From: a virus
Virus record (IMG/VR): IMGVR_UViG_3300035633_000651
Span: 45,678-109,677 of that record
Reading direction: 5' to 3' (one strand)
Length of the DNA: 64,000 nucleotides
The notes below the pieces were generated by a model, which saw only the letters and a list, made by a program, of their open reading frames with translations, was not told the origin of the DNA and did not search any database. Position numbers and translations under genes: made by a program. This document shows, piece after piece, positions 38,917 through 48,048 of this stretch; the stretch's first letter is position 1, and each line of letters begins with the position of its first letter.

Positions 38917-39870
38917 TTAACTCCTGTCCCGGACCACCGGGTCTTGATAGGTGCGCAAGGTACGGACGATTTCGTTGCCGACGGTCCGAGGCGCCGGAAG
39001 GATGTACTGGAAGGTGTCGGTCGAACTCACGGTGCCGAACAGTCCGAAGACTGACACGGTCGCGAATCCGACCTCCTCAATCGTCGCGCGGGGCACGAGC
39101 CCCACGACCTGACGATTGGTGGGGACGGTCTTCTCATCGAGAAGCCGCCCGTTGATCGAGGCGTGACTTCGAACCGTGAAGTTGCGAAACACCGCCGAGG
39201 TCGTACGCTGGCTTGACTCTGCCCTCGATGCCAGTCGCAGCGGGCCGGTGCTTGTGCCGAGTGCCGGAGCGGGGGCGTCGAGAATCTTGGTCAGGGTCAC
39301 GTAGCTGTCCGCCCCTGCACCTCGCGTGCCAACGAAACCATACACCCGATCCTGGTTCCTGACCAGTCGGAGTGTTTGGATCCCTGCAGGCACCGCCGCG
39401 ACGCCTGCGGCAGGGTCGCCCGCGAAGGCCTCCCCGATGGCGAGCAGTTGGGAGGGGTCCGAGAATGCGCCCCGAACGAGACAGACACGGGCAGTGCCTC
39501 CGCCTGCCGGGTGCTCCAGGCAGCCGATGAGAGCGTCGCTGGGCGGCCCGTCAGGCGGGCTAAGCGGCTCGATGTCGACGGCCGCGTCGAAGTTCACGTA
39601 GTCCGCGTCGGCAGTCGTGAGCAGTGCGGGCGCGCTCGCCGTGCCACGGAGGAGCGCGCCTCGCCGAAGGGCCGGAAAGTCCACGAGCCCCGAGGTGGAC
39701 CACCCCGCCGGGAGCGATGTCAGGAGCGCGTCCCGTGTCGTGTCCAAGACGTCGCTCGACGCGACCACGAGCAGCGCCCCGCCGCGGAAGGTGTCCTGTC
39801 CGGGAAGGACGTTGACCCCCGTCGGCGCGACGAAGGTCGTGAAGTCTGAGAGCCAGGCATCAGCCATCAT
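38917..39870 (-). CDS. Hypothetical fibre-cluster protein
   Basis: The protein has 317 residues. It is beta-rich with central segments such as RVYGFVGTRGAGADSYVTL and LRLASRAESSQRTTSAVFRN, which resemble a lectin-like or LamG-like sandwich, though no signature is certain. The last 60 residues (VGFATVSVFGLFGTVSSTDT, then TFQYILPAP) form a separate strand-rich end. Its start overlaps the previous stop. Confidence 0.6.
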   Translation of the reverse strand: MMADAWLSDFTTFVAPTGVNVLPGQDTFRGGALLVVASSDVLDTTRDALLTSLPAGWSTSGLVDFPALRRGALLRGTASAPALLTTADADYVNFDAAVDIEPLSPPDGPPSDALIGCLEHPAGGGTARVCLVRGAFSDPSQLLAIGEAFAGDPAAGVAAVPAGIQTLRLVRNQDRVYGFVGTRGAGADSYVTLTKILDAPAPALGTSTGPLRLASRAESSQRTTSAVFRNFTVRSHASINGRLLDEKTVPTNRQVVGLVPRATIEEVGFATVSVFGLFGTVSSTDTFQYILPAPRTVGNEIVRTLRTYQDPVVRDRS

Positions 39871-40457
39871 GCTCTCCGCTGCAGGACCTGCACGTTCTGC
39901 CGTGCGCCCTGCGGGTCGTCGAAATTGGCTTCCACAGCCTGCACCTGAGCGGCTGGAGGATCAACGAACTGCTCGTCGCCCCAGGTGAGGCCGAGGTCTG
40001 TGCTCACGCGAAAGGCATTGGCACCTGCTCCGGTGACGTATGTGATGATGACCTCGTTCGGTCGGTCCACCGTCCGCGCATCGAGCAGGAACGGGTCGAG
40101 CGCGGCGAACGGCAAAACGGAGAGCGGGCCCACCGTGTTCGCGGTAATGTTGTAGTCGACTATGTTGGTGATCGGGCTGACAGGGTCGACCAGACGGTCG
40201 TTCCAGTAGAAGCGAACCGTGTCGTTGGTCAGAACGAGCGCGGCCGTGCGGCTGAAGATTTGGTTGAGCACGTTCACACGCGTCGGCGTAGGCGTGCCCG
40301 AGATGACCTCGGCCGCGGTGAAGACCTCCAGCTCCCTGCGGTTCGAGCCGGTGTGTGCCTTCACGACGAGGACGAAGTCGGTCCCGTTCACGTTGAACGC
40401 GACCACCTCCTCGACGGGCGCCACCGCGCTCACGACCTGTGGAGCTGAGAAGACCAT
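39867..40457 (-). CDS. BNR-repeat-like virion protein
   Basis: The protein has 196 residues. FRVSTDLGLTWGDEQF matches the Asp-box (S-x-D-x-G-x-T-W) of sialidase/BNR beta-propellers; only one box is clear, so this may be a short or partial propeller. Earlier strands (FVLVVKAHTGSNRRELEVF, VRFYWNDRLVDP) fit the same fold. It lies directly after the 1255-residue protein and may complete its propeller or bind the same glycan. Confidence 0.58.
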   Translation of the reverse strand: MVFSAPQVVSAVAPVEEVVAFNVNGTDFVLVVKAHTGSNRRELEVFTAAEVISGTPTPTRVNVLNQIFSRTAALVLTNDTVRFYWNDRLVDPVSPITNIVDYNITANTVGPLSVLPFAALDPFLLDARTVDRPNEVIITYVTGAGANAFRVSTDLGLTWGDEQFVDPPAAQVQAVEANFDDPQGARQNVQVLQRRA

Positions 40458-43400
40458 CAGACGGCCCGCTGCACCTTCACGTAACGCTCGACGCGGAACG
40501 TCCGCGCGTTCGAGACATCTTCGTCGTTGTAGTAGATGAACCCGCGGATGGGGCAGATGAACACTTCGTTCTGTCCGGACACGCCAGTGGGCGGGAAGCG
40601 ACTCACGTTCTCACCGCCGCCCGCGTTGTCTCGTGGACGCACGTCAGCATTTCGCACGACCTCCCAGTCCGAGGCGCTGAAGGCAGCTGCGTCCGTCGTG
40701 AACGTCAGCTGCGTGTTCGAGTCACGGGAGTCAACGACCAGTTCCTGCACGATCGCACCTGAGCTGAGGACACGGAAGAAGTCTCCCTGTCCGATGTCGG
40801 TCGCGAATGTGTCGGCAGTCAGCGTAACCTGGTTGTTGGACGGGCCACGTGCAGCCGACCCTGTGCCCGTGTCCTGCACGAAGACAGCACGGATCACGAA
40901 GTTGGCCAGCCAGTTTGAGTCGGGGGCCGTGTTCAAGTACTGGGCTTGTGTGAAGCCTGCGGGGTTTCCGGACCCGTTCAGTGCGTAGAGTGGACCTGCT
41001 TGGTAGCCGTTGAACGAGGTGCCTGTGCCCGTGCGACGCCGATACACGACCTTCCAATAGCGCGCGGCAGAGTTCGTCCCGAAGATGCCCGTGTTCTCCA
41101 GCACCCCGAGGTCGAAGATGATGATGAAGGGGCTTGTGGTGGTCACGTCACCCGTATTCTCGCGGAAGGCGTCCGTCCGATAGATGAGCCCTGGCGCGTC
41201 AGAGCCGCGCTCGAACGAGCCGCGGAGCGTCCAGCTCGCAGGGCCAGCAGCGGCTGTCGCTGAGTAGAGGTCATACACCCAGTCGTTGCCGTCATTGTTG
41301 GCGTCGCTGTCCTGCATGAGTCGAAGCTGACTCACGACGGTGTCGGCGCCCAAGTCGAGCGCTTGCTGAGAGCCGACCGTGTCGGAGTAGGACGTACTCG
41401 TCAGGTTGATATTCAGCGTATTGTTGTTGCCGTCCAGGAGGAACTGAGACTGCGGAAACACCAGCTGTCGCGACTGCTCGGCCGTCACGCCTGTGAATGG
41501 ATTGTCGGTCGTGACCGACGCCAGCGAGGCAGACTGGATGAATCCGCCCGTGGCGGTGCCGTAGGCTGCGGTCTTGTTCTGCGAACCCTCCGCGTCATCC
41601 GGGCGCGCGACCAGGTCCGTCTCCGCCCAGTACAGGTCGAAGAAGTACGAAAGCTCCTGTGTGGGGTCCTTCAATAGACCCTCAGACACCCCGAACGTGT
41701 AGTACTCGGAGGCGACAAACTCGTCTCCGCCGATGCCTGAGTTCGCGAACGTGACCGTCACACCTGAGTCCAGCTCAACCGCCGACGTGGACATGGTGGC
41801 GTTTCCGAGCTGCGACTGCTCGATGTAGGCGCGTCGACGCGGGTACCAGTTGGCACCGTTTCGGTTGTACGTGATAGAGAAGGGGCTGTACTGAGCAAAT
41901 TCGACCCCACTCGCCGCTCGGTAGGGTGCAATGTGACCAAGACCCGACTCGTCCTCTGGTGGCCACCAGCGACACGCGTTGAGTTCGTCGGCGTCGGGGA
42001 TGGACCCGTTGGTCGCGACAAGTGTGCTGCGAGGGTCGAGAAAGTCCCCTTCCAACGTCCAGCTGAAGGCGACGGTCTCAGACACACCGGACGGGTTCTC
42101 GATCGTGATGCTCGTGCCAGAAGCTACGGACACGACACGGAAGACACCGTTGTTGGCTGCGTTCGCTGCGCCCGAGATCAGGATGAGGCGGTTCACCCAC
42201 CGAGAATCGAAGCTGGAGCCGCCTGCCAACGTGAGGTCCTGGTTGTTGCCCACAGGCGCGGCGAAGCTTGCGCCGGTACCGTTGTTGGTGCTCGTCTGTC
42301 GGTCGCCGAGTGACGGCAAGAGCGCTGCGTTGGTCTGAGAGAAGGACGTCAGGACCAACTGTCCATCCGGTGCAACCTGAGGCACAAGAGCACGGCTCGT
42401 GGTTGTGAGAGCCGCTTCATCCGAGTAGTAGCCCGCTCCAGGGTTGTTGGTTCCCCAGTCTGCCGCTTCGAAGATGCGCAAGATGGCATTGGTGGTGACA
42501 CTCGTTGACCCGATTCCGGTGATGTGGATCAGGTCGTCGTTCGGGTCGTTTGCTGTGGCGCGGTGGATCACGAGTCCTGAGCAGACGTGCACGGCCGTTC
42601 CGGTCACGTTATTCCCGAGCTGGATGAAGCCCGTCGCCCCGACCTCTGCCGAGCCGTCGAGCGAGTAGAAGGTGTGCGCGGAAGCGTCGCCGATGAGTCG
42701 GTTGAGCCGGTTGATGCCAGCCGTGAAGTTGCCTGCGCCTTGGCTGGATGCCCAATAGACGTTACCTGAGGAGTCGTGGTCAATGAGAGGCTGCTGTGCG
42801 TTCCGGGAGGAGCCGCTTGCGCCGGCGTTGTCCCAGTCCACGCCACCCAGACCTCGAAGGCTGTCCACGTCGACGGTGTTGAAGTCGGCGCCCGCGTTGG
42901 CGACCGTGTTCCACGCTGCGATGGCTCCGGTCGAGGTGTTCATGTCACCGTACGACAGGCCGTTTCGGTGAAGAACCCAGACGCGGTCGAAGCCGGCCGC
43001 TGCGAAGCTCTCTGTGCGGTCGATGGTGATGCCGACGATGTCGTTTGAGCGAAGACCTGCTACCGTGTAGATGCCGGTCGCTGTCGTGCCGTGCACATTG
43101 GTCACGGCGTCTGTGTTCGCGTTGACCTGGATCAGCGCACCCGTCTCCGCGGTGCCGTTTCCGTCGTCCGAGAGTCCGTCTGCTGCGATGAAGAGGAACC
43201 CGCCGCGTGCAGCTTTGATGTCTCGGTACTGCACGTTGGTGGGTAGCGTTGGGTACCCGCTCACTGGCGTCGAGCCGAAGCCGTCGGCTGCGTCCTCACG
43301 CTGCGGCATGAGCGGCGCAAAGCGGTACCACGACCACAGTGCGCGGGAGCGGGAAGCGGTGGCGTTGTTGTTTTCGACGTCGTCGACGTAGACCCACCAG

Positions 43401-44224
43401 TAACGGCTGATGCCGTCCCAGGCCTGCCCTGCGCAGAGGGAAGTCTCGATGTTCTCCCGCGCCGCCTGGGTCGGAAAGTCCAACTGGTAAGCTTGTGCAG
43501 CCGGCGTCGGCGCAGCCGTGTTCGCGATGAGGGGGCTCAGGTCGAACGTGACGCGTGCGTTTTGTCCGTCGTAGAAGCGGTCGCCGAGGATCTCGCCCGC
43601 CGTGAATTCGGCGTCCTGGAGCGAAGACCCTGGCAAGTACGCGCCAATGCGATACGGAAGTCGCTGGTAGAAGTAGGTTCCCGCGGTCGCGTTGCCTGTT
43701 CCAGTGACGCGAACGAAGTAGATGTAATGCCCCTCCATGCCCGCTGCCTGAGCGAGCGTGCCGCCAGGCGTGACCTCGCCGACGCCCGTCGGGACGATGG
43801 CCGTCTCGTTGAAAAGCGCCTCACGCCCCGCGGGGTGTCCGAAGACGTTGCCGATCTGGTTCAGCTGAATGTCGACCTCGGTCACGACCCCGACAGGCGT
43901 CACGCCCGAAGGCAGGCCGGTGTAGATCCGGCCCAGCGCGAAAGCAATCTGTCCCGGAGGCGCAGGGGCAAGGTCAGAAATCTGTGCAAAACGGCGAATA
44001 CGGCGACGCTCAGGAGACTGCGCGTCGCCGTCCGACGCGCTTGCAACGTCGGGCACAGCGCGCGTGCTTGGAGCCGCAGGTGCGTTCCCGAGGAACAAAT
44101 GGTCACGTCGAGCGTTGGGCGACGGCTGGTTGGTCACGATCGTCTGCCGAATGAGTCGATTTGACTCGAAGACATTCAGACGGTTCCCTTTGTGCAGGTC
44201 GCCGAGCTTCAGAAAACTTCTCAT
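40457..44224 (-). CDS. Giant fibre/propeller protein
   Basis: The protein has 1255 residues. The N-terminal 100 residues are basic and probably anchor it (LIRQTIVTNQPSPNARRDH). Residues about 330-650 contain propeller-like blades (GGFLFIAADGLSDDGNG, DRVWVLHRNGLSYGDMNT, SSGNVYWASSQGAGNFTAG). The C-terminal 500 residues are beta-rich with LRLMQDSDANNDGNDWVYD and lectin-like strands. No enzyme motif is seen. It is likely the main receptor-binding or fibre protein. It is ATGA-coupled upstream. Confidence 0.7.
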   Translation of the reverse strand: MRSFLKLGDLHKGNRLNVFESNRLIRQTIVTNQPSPNARRDHLFLGNAPAAPSTRAVPDVASASDGDAQSPERRRIRRFAQISDLAPAPPGQIAFALGRIYTGLPSGVTPVGVVTEVDIQLNQIGNVFGHPAGREALFNETAIVPTGVGEVTPGGTLAQAAGMEGHYIYFVRVTGTGNATAGTYFYQRLPYRIGAYLPGSSLQDAEFTAGEILGDRFYDGQNARVTFDLSPLIANTAAPTPAAQAYQLDFPTQAARENIETSLCAGQAWDGISRYWWVYVDDVENNNATASRSRALWSWYRFAPLMPQREDAADGFGSTPVSGYPTLPTNVQYRDIKAARGGFLFIAADGLSDDGNGTAETGALIQVNANTDAVTNVHGTTATGIYTVAGLRSNDIVGITIDRTESFAAAGFDRVWVLHRNGLSYGDMNTSTGAIAAWNTVANAGADFNTVDVDSLRGLGGVDWDNAGASGSSRNAQQPLIDHDSSGNVYWASSQGAGNFTAGINRLNRLIGDASAHTFYSLDGSAEVGATGFIQLGNNVTGTAVHVCSGLVIHRATANDPNDDLIHITGIGSTSVTTNAILRIFEAADWGTNNPGAGYYSDEAALTTTSRALVPQVAPDGQLVLTSFSQTNAALLPSLGDRQTSTNNGTGASFAAPVGNNQDLTLAGGSSFDSRWVNRLILISGAANAANNGVFRVVSVASGTSITIENPSGVSETVAFSWTLEGDFLDPRSTLVATNGSIPDADELNACRWWPPEDESGLGHIAPYRAASGVEFAQYSPFSITYNRNGANWYPRRRAYIEQSQLGNATMSTSAVELDSGVTVTFANSGIGGDEFVASEYYTFGVSEGLLKDPTQELSYFFDLYWAETDLVARPDDAEGSQNKTAAYGTATGGFIQSASLASVTTDNPFTGVTAEQSRQLVFPQSQFLLDGNNNTLNINLTSTSYSDTVGSQQALDLGADTVVSQLRLMQDSDANNDGNDWVYDLYSATAAAGPASWTLRGSFERGSDAPGLIYRTDAFRENTGDVTTTSPFIIIFDLGVLENTGIFGTNSAARYWKVVYRRRTGTGTSFNGYQAGPLYALNGSGNPAGFTQAQYLNTAPDSNWLANFVIRAVFVQDTGTGSAARGPSNNQVTLTADTFATDIGQGDFFRVLSSGAIVQELVVDSRDSNTQLTFTTDAAAFSASDWEVVRNADVRPRDNAGGGENVSRFPPTGVSGQNEVFICPIRGFIYYNDEDVSNARTFRVERYVKVQRAV

Positions 44225-44700
44225 GATTGCAGGCTGAACGTGATTCGGTACTGCACGTCCGCAGTCTGTGAGGTGCCCTGAGTCACCGTCGTGGTGAGTG
44301 TCGTGTACGCAATGATGCCTGTGAGCTGTTCCTCGTTGGCACTCACTGCGGTGACTTGTGTCAGCCCCACGATGTTGATGTCGCGCGCGACCGCAGGCGC
44401 CGGAAACTGGACAGTGTACTCCGCGATGGCCGTCGTCGCGTTGAGGTCAATGGTGTCAGGTGTGCGAACCTGACTTGGACTTTGGTTGGCATAGACGCCC
44501 GGAAGCATCGTGCGGAGGGCGTTTCCTGGCGCCGTGTGGTCGTGGATGAAGATGTCGGGGACGGACCCGAGGTTGCCGCCCTCCGTGAAGATGAGGAGCA
44601 CAGAGTCCGTGACGATGTTCTTGCTCCAGCCGGTGTCGTGGACGAACTGTCCGCTGCGCGCCTCACGCAGGACGATGCGCGCCTCTCCTTCGAGTTTCAT
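44221..44700 (-). CDS. Fibre-associated protein, DTGWSKN type
   Basis: The protein has 159 residues. The start (LEGEARIVLREARSGQFVHD, then TGWSKNIVTDSVLLIF) follows the phage pattern VR...G.V..DTGW.KNLI.D found in small proteins near tail fibres. The C-terminus is a beta sandwich. It may be a connector between baseplate and fibre. Confidence 0.65.
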   Translation of the reverse strand: MKLEGEARIVLREARSGQFVHDTGWSKNIVTDSVLLIFTEGGNLGSVPDIFIHDHTAPGNALRTMLPGVYANQSPSQVRTPDTIDLNATTAIAEYTVQFPAPAVARDINIVGLTQVTAVSANEEQLTGIIAYTTLTTTVTQGTSQTADVQYRITFSLQS

Positions 44701-45734
44701 CCGATGATCACTCCTCCCTGACCTGTCTGGGTCAGCAGCACCTGGAAGCCCTCGCCGACACGTGTGAGCAGGGTGTCGTTGCGAATGATAGGGGCCACCG
44801 GGGTGAATTGCACGAACTGGATTTCACTGATGTTGTCGGAGGTGCCGTTGCGGGTTGGGAAGGCGTCGCCACGGATGATGACCACCGGACTTGCGTCTAC
44901 GAAGATGAATCCGAGGTCGCCGTTGTCCTGAAGCCCGAGCCCCAGGCGCGGCAGCGTGCGGGACAGCGCGAAGTCCGCGGTGAGTCCGTCCGAGAAGGCC
45001 TCGTCGGTCGGAGGGATGGGCCGTCCCCGCACGAGCTGACTGGTCGCGTCCCCTCGGAAATTGTCCTGGACGACGACGTAGCGCCCTGGCACAGCAGGAA
45101 CGACCGCCTCGTACGTGCGAAACCCTACAAAGGGGATGAAGCCGCCAGGCGTCACGTCTTCGACGCGCCCCGAGAAGTCCTGTCGCAGAACCCGAAAGCC
45201 CGCGATGTTCAGGTTTCGGTTCGTCGTCGGCGATGCCTCAGGTTGGAAGACGACCGCGAAGTTGGTACCGGGCGCGCCTGGACCGGCACCGACGCCGAAC
45301 TGCCGAATGTCGGGCGGGCCGTTGTAGGCGATGCGCTCTGCCCCGAAGGGGATCGAGTCGAACTCGCGGGTCGCGAAGTCGTTCGGGTTGCCGATGCCTG
45401 GGCCAGGGCGCAGAGCGTCGCGCGTCGTTCCGGTCTGTGGAGGCTGTGTGGCCGGTGCGTCATTCTCGTCTGCGGTGATCAAGAAGGCCGACTCGTTCAG
45501 AACGTAGAAGATGAGCCAACGCGAGTTTGCCTCGTCGAAGAAGACCTCGGGCCGCTCGCCTTCCGACAGAAGACGCACCTCAGCCTGCAGTGACCCATTC
45601 ACCTCACGCTGGACGAAGACGCTCGTCCCCTGACCAAAGGGACGCTCGTACACGTGCCAGCGGATCGAGCCGTCCGCGTTGCTTGCGGTGGCGATGCGCC
45701 CGACGTCGTCGGTGAATGTGATCTGCGTGGCCAT
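44697..45734 (-). CDS. Propeller-like tail protein
   Basis: The protein has 345 residues. The N-terminal half repeats strands of the type RWHVYERPFGQGTSVFVQRE and RPEVFFDEANSRWLIFYVL, which resemble BNR/propeller blades. The second half (FRVLRQDFSGRVEDVTPGGF) is unassigned. It lies between the baseplate J-like gene and the fibre cluster, so it is probably a fibre-baseplate joint or small receptor-binding protein. Confidence 0.6.
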   Translation of the reverse strand: MATQITFTDDVGRIATASNADGSIRWHVYERPFGQGTSVFVQREVNGSLQAEVRLLSEGERPEVFFDEANSRWLIFYVLNESAFLITADENDAPATQPPQTGTTRDALRPGPGIGNPNDFATREFDSIPFGAERIAYNGPPDIRQFGVGAGPGAPGTNFAVVFQPEASPTTNRNLNIAGFRVLRQDFSGRVEDVTPGGFIPFVGFRTYEAVVPAVPGRYVVVQDNFRGDATSQLVRGRPIPPTDEAFSDGLTADFALSRTLPRLGLGLQDNGDLGFIFVDASPVVIIRGDAFPTRNGTSDNISEIQFVQFTPVAPIIRNDTLLTRVGEGFQVLLTQTGQGGVIIG

Positions 45735-45737
45735 GGA

Positions 45738-47171
45738 CTAGATCAGCGTGATGACGAGGTCGGCAGTGGCGATCCGCGCGAACTCATTGCCTCCAATGAC
45801 GATGTCAGCAGTGCCTGTAAGCGCCGGGTCCCGGACCAGGCGAGTGATGATGAAGTTGTCCACGCCGGAGATGCGGCGCACCTCACCCTGAATGTCCGAG
45901 TTCTCGACGTTCGCACCGAGCCCGAAGCTGTTGATGAAGTTCTGGATGGCGGTCGACACTGCGTTCGGCACGGTGACCGTCGAGAAGCCCGTGGCGACAC
46001 GGAGCTGCGCTTCCAGGATGATGTCGACCTGGATGCCCTCCTTGTAGAGGAGGTCGCGCCCGAGCGACTCGTTGGTGCGCTGCTCGGACGTGGTCTGCAG
46101 CGTCTGGATGAGATTGTTCTGCGTGTAGTTGATCGTGACTGCTGCGCCAAGTGCGGGCGGAGACGTCACAGTGGACAGAAACCGCACACCTTCGACGGCG
46201 CGGGTAGACCCGCGGTTGCCTCCCGTGTCGCGGACCACTTCGTAGTCGGTGCCTTCGGCATAAGTCGTAGCGCCGGAGCTGACCTGGGTGACGACGGCGA
46301 TGGGTGGGAAGGAGACCTGCAGGAGCTGTCCGACTCCCAAAAACTCCAGGTTCTCGGTCCGCGCGACCAGCTGCTCTCCGATGATGTAGGCGTCGGTGGC
46401 GCCTGCGTCGTCGGCCGAGCGGGTCAGGAGCGGGTCGTCGCCGAAGACCACCAGCACGTCCTCGACCTCGGGAAAGTTGTTGCGGGTGAAGAACTCGATG
46501 CCGGTGGGTGTGGTGAGGTCTCGCCCGAGGATGGCCAAGAGGTAGCGATTGATCAGCTCGGCGTTGGTCTCGCGGTCGAGCCCGCCTTCGGACGCCGCCG
46601 TGTTCGTGACCTGGTCAAAGCCCACCAGAGGCCGCAGGGGGCGCCGAATGCGCCCCTGGCCCACGCGCCCCACCGAACCCTGGACCGTGGCCTGAGCAGG
46701 CACCTGAAGCTCGTAGCGCTGCGTGGTGATGTTGAAGAAGCTCGCCCTCTGGGCGGCAGGCAACGTCCGCGCCTCGGTCGTGGTGAATGTAACGGTTTCC
46801 CCTGTGTTCGCGTCCGGCGTGGTGGCGACGGGAAACCCTCGCTGAACCACCAGGTCTGGTCCTGAGGGGTCGACGGTCGGAGTGCTGAACGTCAGCGTGG
46901 TCAGCGACCGCGCACCGAGGATCCGACGAATGGTCTCGTTGAAGACGATCCCGTCGACGTCCACCTCGGAGAGGTTGGCCGGGTTCTGCAGGCTGAGCAG
47001 CAAGGACACGGCGCGCACGCGGTCGTTCTGCTGTTCGAGCACAGTCGCGACGGGGTCGATGACGATGTCGCGAATGGGACCAAAGCCCACGTCGTGAGAT
47101 TCGGTGCGGTCGGTGATGCCAGCGCGCAGCTGGTCGCGGAACTGGGCCGCAGTGATCTTCTCGACAGGCAT
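45738..47171 (-). CDS. Baseplate J-like wedge protein
   Basis: The protein has 477 residues. The N-terminal 60 residues are helical (ITAAQFRDQLRAGITDRTES). The core contains LTFSTPTVDPSGPDLVVQRG and FPVATTPDANTGETVTFTTT, then GLDRETNAELINRYLLAILG, which follow the baseplate J/gp6-like layout (beta core, then a helical hinge with the RxR/N-E-E-L pattern). FTRNNFPEVEDVLVVFGDD continues the family pattern. It builds the wedge ring that triggers sheath contraction. Its partner gp25-like gene is immediately upstream. Confidence 0.8.
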   Translation of the reverse strand: MPVEKITAAQFRDQLRAGITDRTESHDVGFGPIRDIVIDPVATVLEQQNDRVRAVSLLLSLQNPANLSEVDVDGIVFNETIRRILGARSLTTLTFSTPTVDPSGPDLVVQRGFPVATTPDANTGETVTFTTTEARTLPAAQRASFFNITTQRYELQVPAQATVQGSVGRVGQGRIRRPLRPLVGFDQVTNTAASEGGLDRETNAELINRYLLAILGRDLTTPTGIEFFTRNNFPEVEDVLVVFGDDPLLTRSADDAGATDAYIIGEQLVARTENLEFLGVGQLLQVSFPPIAVVTQVSSGATTYAEGTDYEVVRDTGGNRGSTRAVEGVRFLSTVTSPPALGAAVTINYTQNNLIQTLQTTSEQRTNESLGRDLLYKEGIQVDIILEAQLRVATGFSTVTVPNAVSTAIQNFINSFGLGANVENSDIQGEVRRISGVDNFIITRLVRDPALTGTADIVIGGNEFARIATADLVITLI

Positions 47172-47593
47172 TAGGTGAGCCTTCCTCCAATGGTGATGGA
47201 ACCCGAGGTTCCGGTACGCCCGGTGATGAACGTGGCGCGGAAGTAGAACGCCGTCGGGTCGTCGGCGACTTGGGAGACCTGCAAACGTCCGAGGCGAACC
47301 AGACGCTCACCGCGAGGTCGCTGCTCCCGCTGAAAGCGAGATTGCAAATCTTGGATGTTGGAGACCATGATGCGCACGCGTCGAGACACCTGGCGAGTGA
47401 CGAGCGCGGGGGTCGCAGCCTGACCGTTCACGGCGTCTTCGAGTCCAGCGCCCACGTTGTCGGGGCGGGAGCCTGTCGCCAGAGCCATGCGGAGGTCCTG
47501 CCGAAGCTTGGTCTCGTCTGCGACGAGTCGCGCCTGTCCCGAAGACCGGTTGATGACGACGTCACCGTTTGCGACCTGAAACGTCGTGCTCAT
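47171..47593 (-). CDS. Baseplate wedge protein, gp25-like
   Basis: The protein has 140 residues from ATG 47593 (ATGA with the upstream stop). FQVANGDVVINRSSGQARLV, then KLRQDLRMALATGSRPDNVG, follows the gp25/W pattern (GD...G....V.G..KL.QDL...L.T). This lysozyme-fold-like protein joins the J-like protein and nucleates the sheath end. Its position directly before the J-like gene supports the call. Confidence 0.75.
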   Translation of the reverse strand: MSTTFQVANGDVVINRSSGQARLVADETKLRQDLRMALATGSRPDNVGAGLEDAVNGQAATPALVTRQVSRRVRIMVSNIQDLQSRFQREQRPRGERLVRLGRLQVSQVADDPTAFYFRATFITGRTGTSGSITIGGRLT

Positions 47594-48045
47594 GCCTGGT
47601 TCTCCGCGATGCAGTCGTCGATGGTCCCGACCAGCTCGTTGAACTCGGCGAGCTGCGCATTCAGCTCGGCGATCTGTGCGTCGGTCTCGTCCTTTAGGCT
47701 GAGCGCGCGGGTCGCGTCGTCCGCGAGGTCGTTGACGCCCGAAGTGGCTTGCTCGACGGCCGCGTTCAGGTTCTGCCGAACCCGTCCAAGGTCGCCACAC
47801 CCTGCGATGAGGCTGAGAGGCAGCAGGTTCGCGATCGACTGCGACTCCTGCAAGACGGCATTGGCCGCGTCACGTGCAAGCTCGATGGGAATCAGCTGGA
47901 TGCCGAGGGTCAGTGACCGTGCCTGCAGAATACCTAGCACCGACTGGACCTGCGCAATCTGCGCCTGCACAGTCCCCCGCAGCGCCGACAGAATCGGCGT
48001 CGAGAGGGTGCACAGAACAGACTTGACGCATGCATCGAGGGCCAT
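47590..48045 (-). CDS. Coiled-coil baseplate protein
   Basis: The protein has 151 residues and is nearly all helical. LRGTVQAQIAQVQSVLGILQ and DAQIAELNAQLAEFNELVGT look like coiled-coil segments. It lies between the spike-like and gp25-like genes. A baseplate assembly or hub-plug role is inferred from position; no family is recognised. Confidence 0.62.
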   Translation of the reverse strand: MALDACVKSVLCTLSTPILSALRGTVQAQIAQVQSVLGILQARSLTLGIQLIPIELARDAANAVLQESQSIANLLPLSLIAGCGDLGRVRQNLNAAVEQATSGVNDLADDATRALSLKDETDAQIAELNAQLAEFNELVGTIDDCIAENQA

Positions 48046-48048
48046 CGG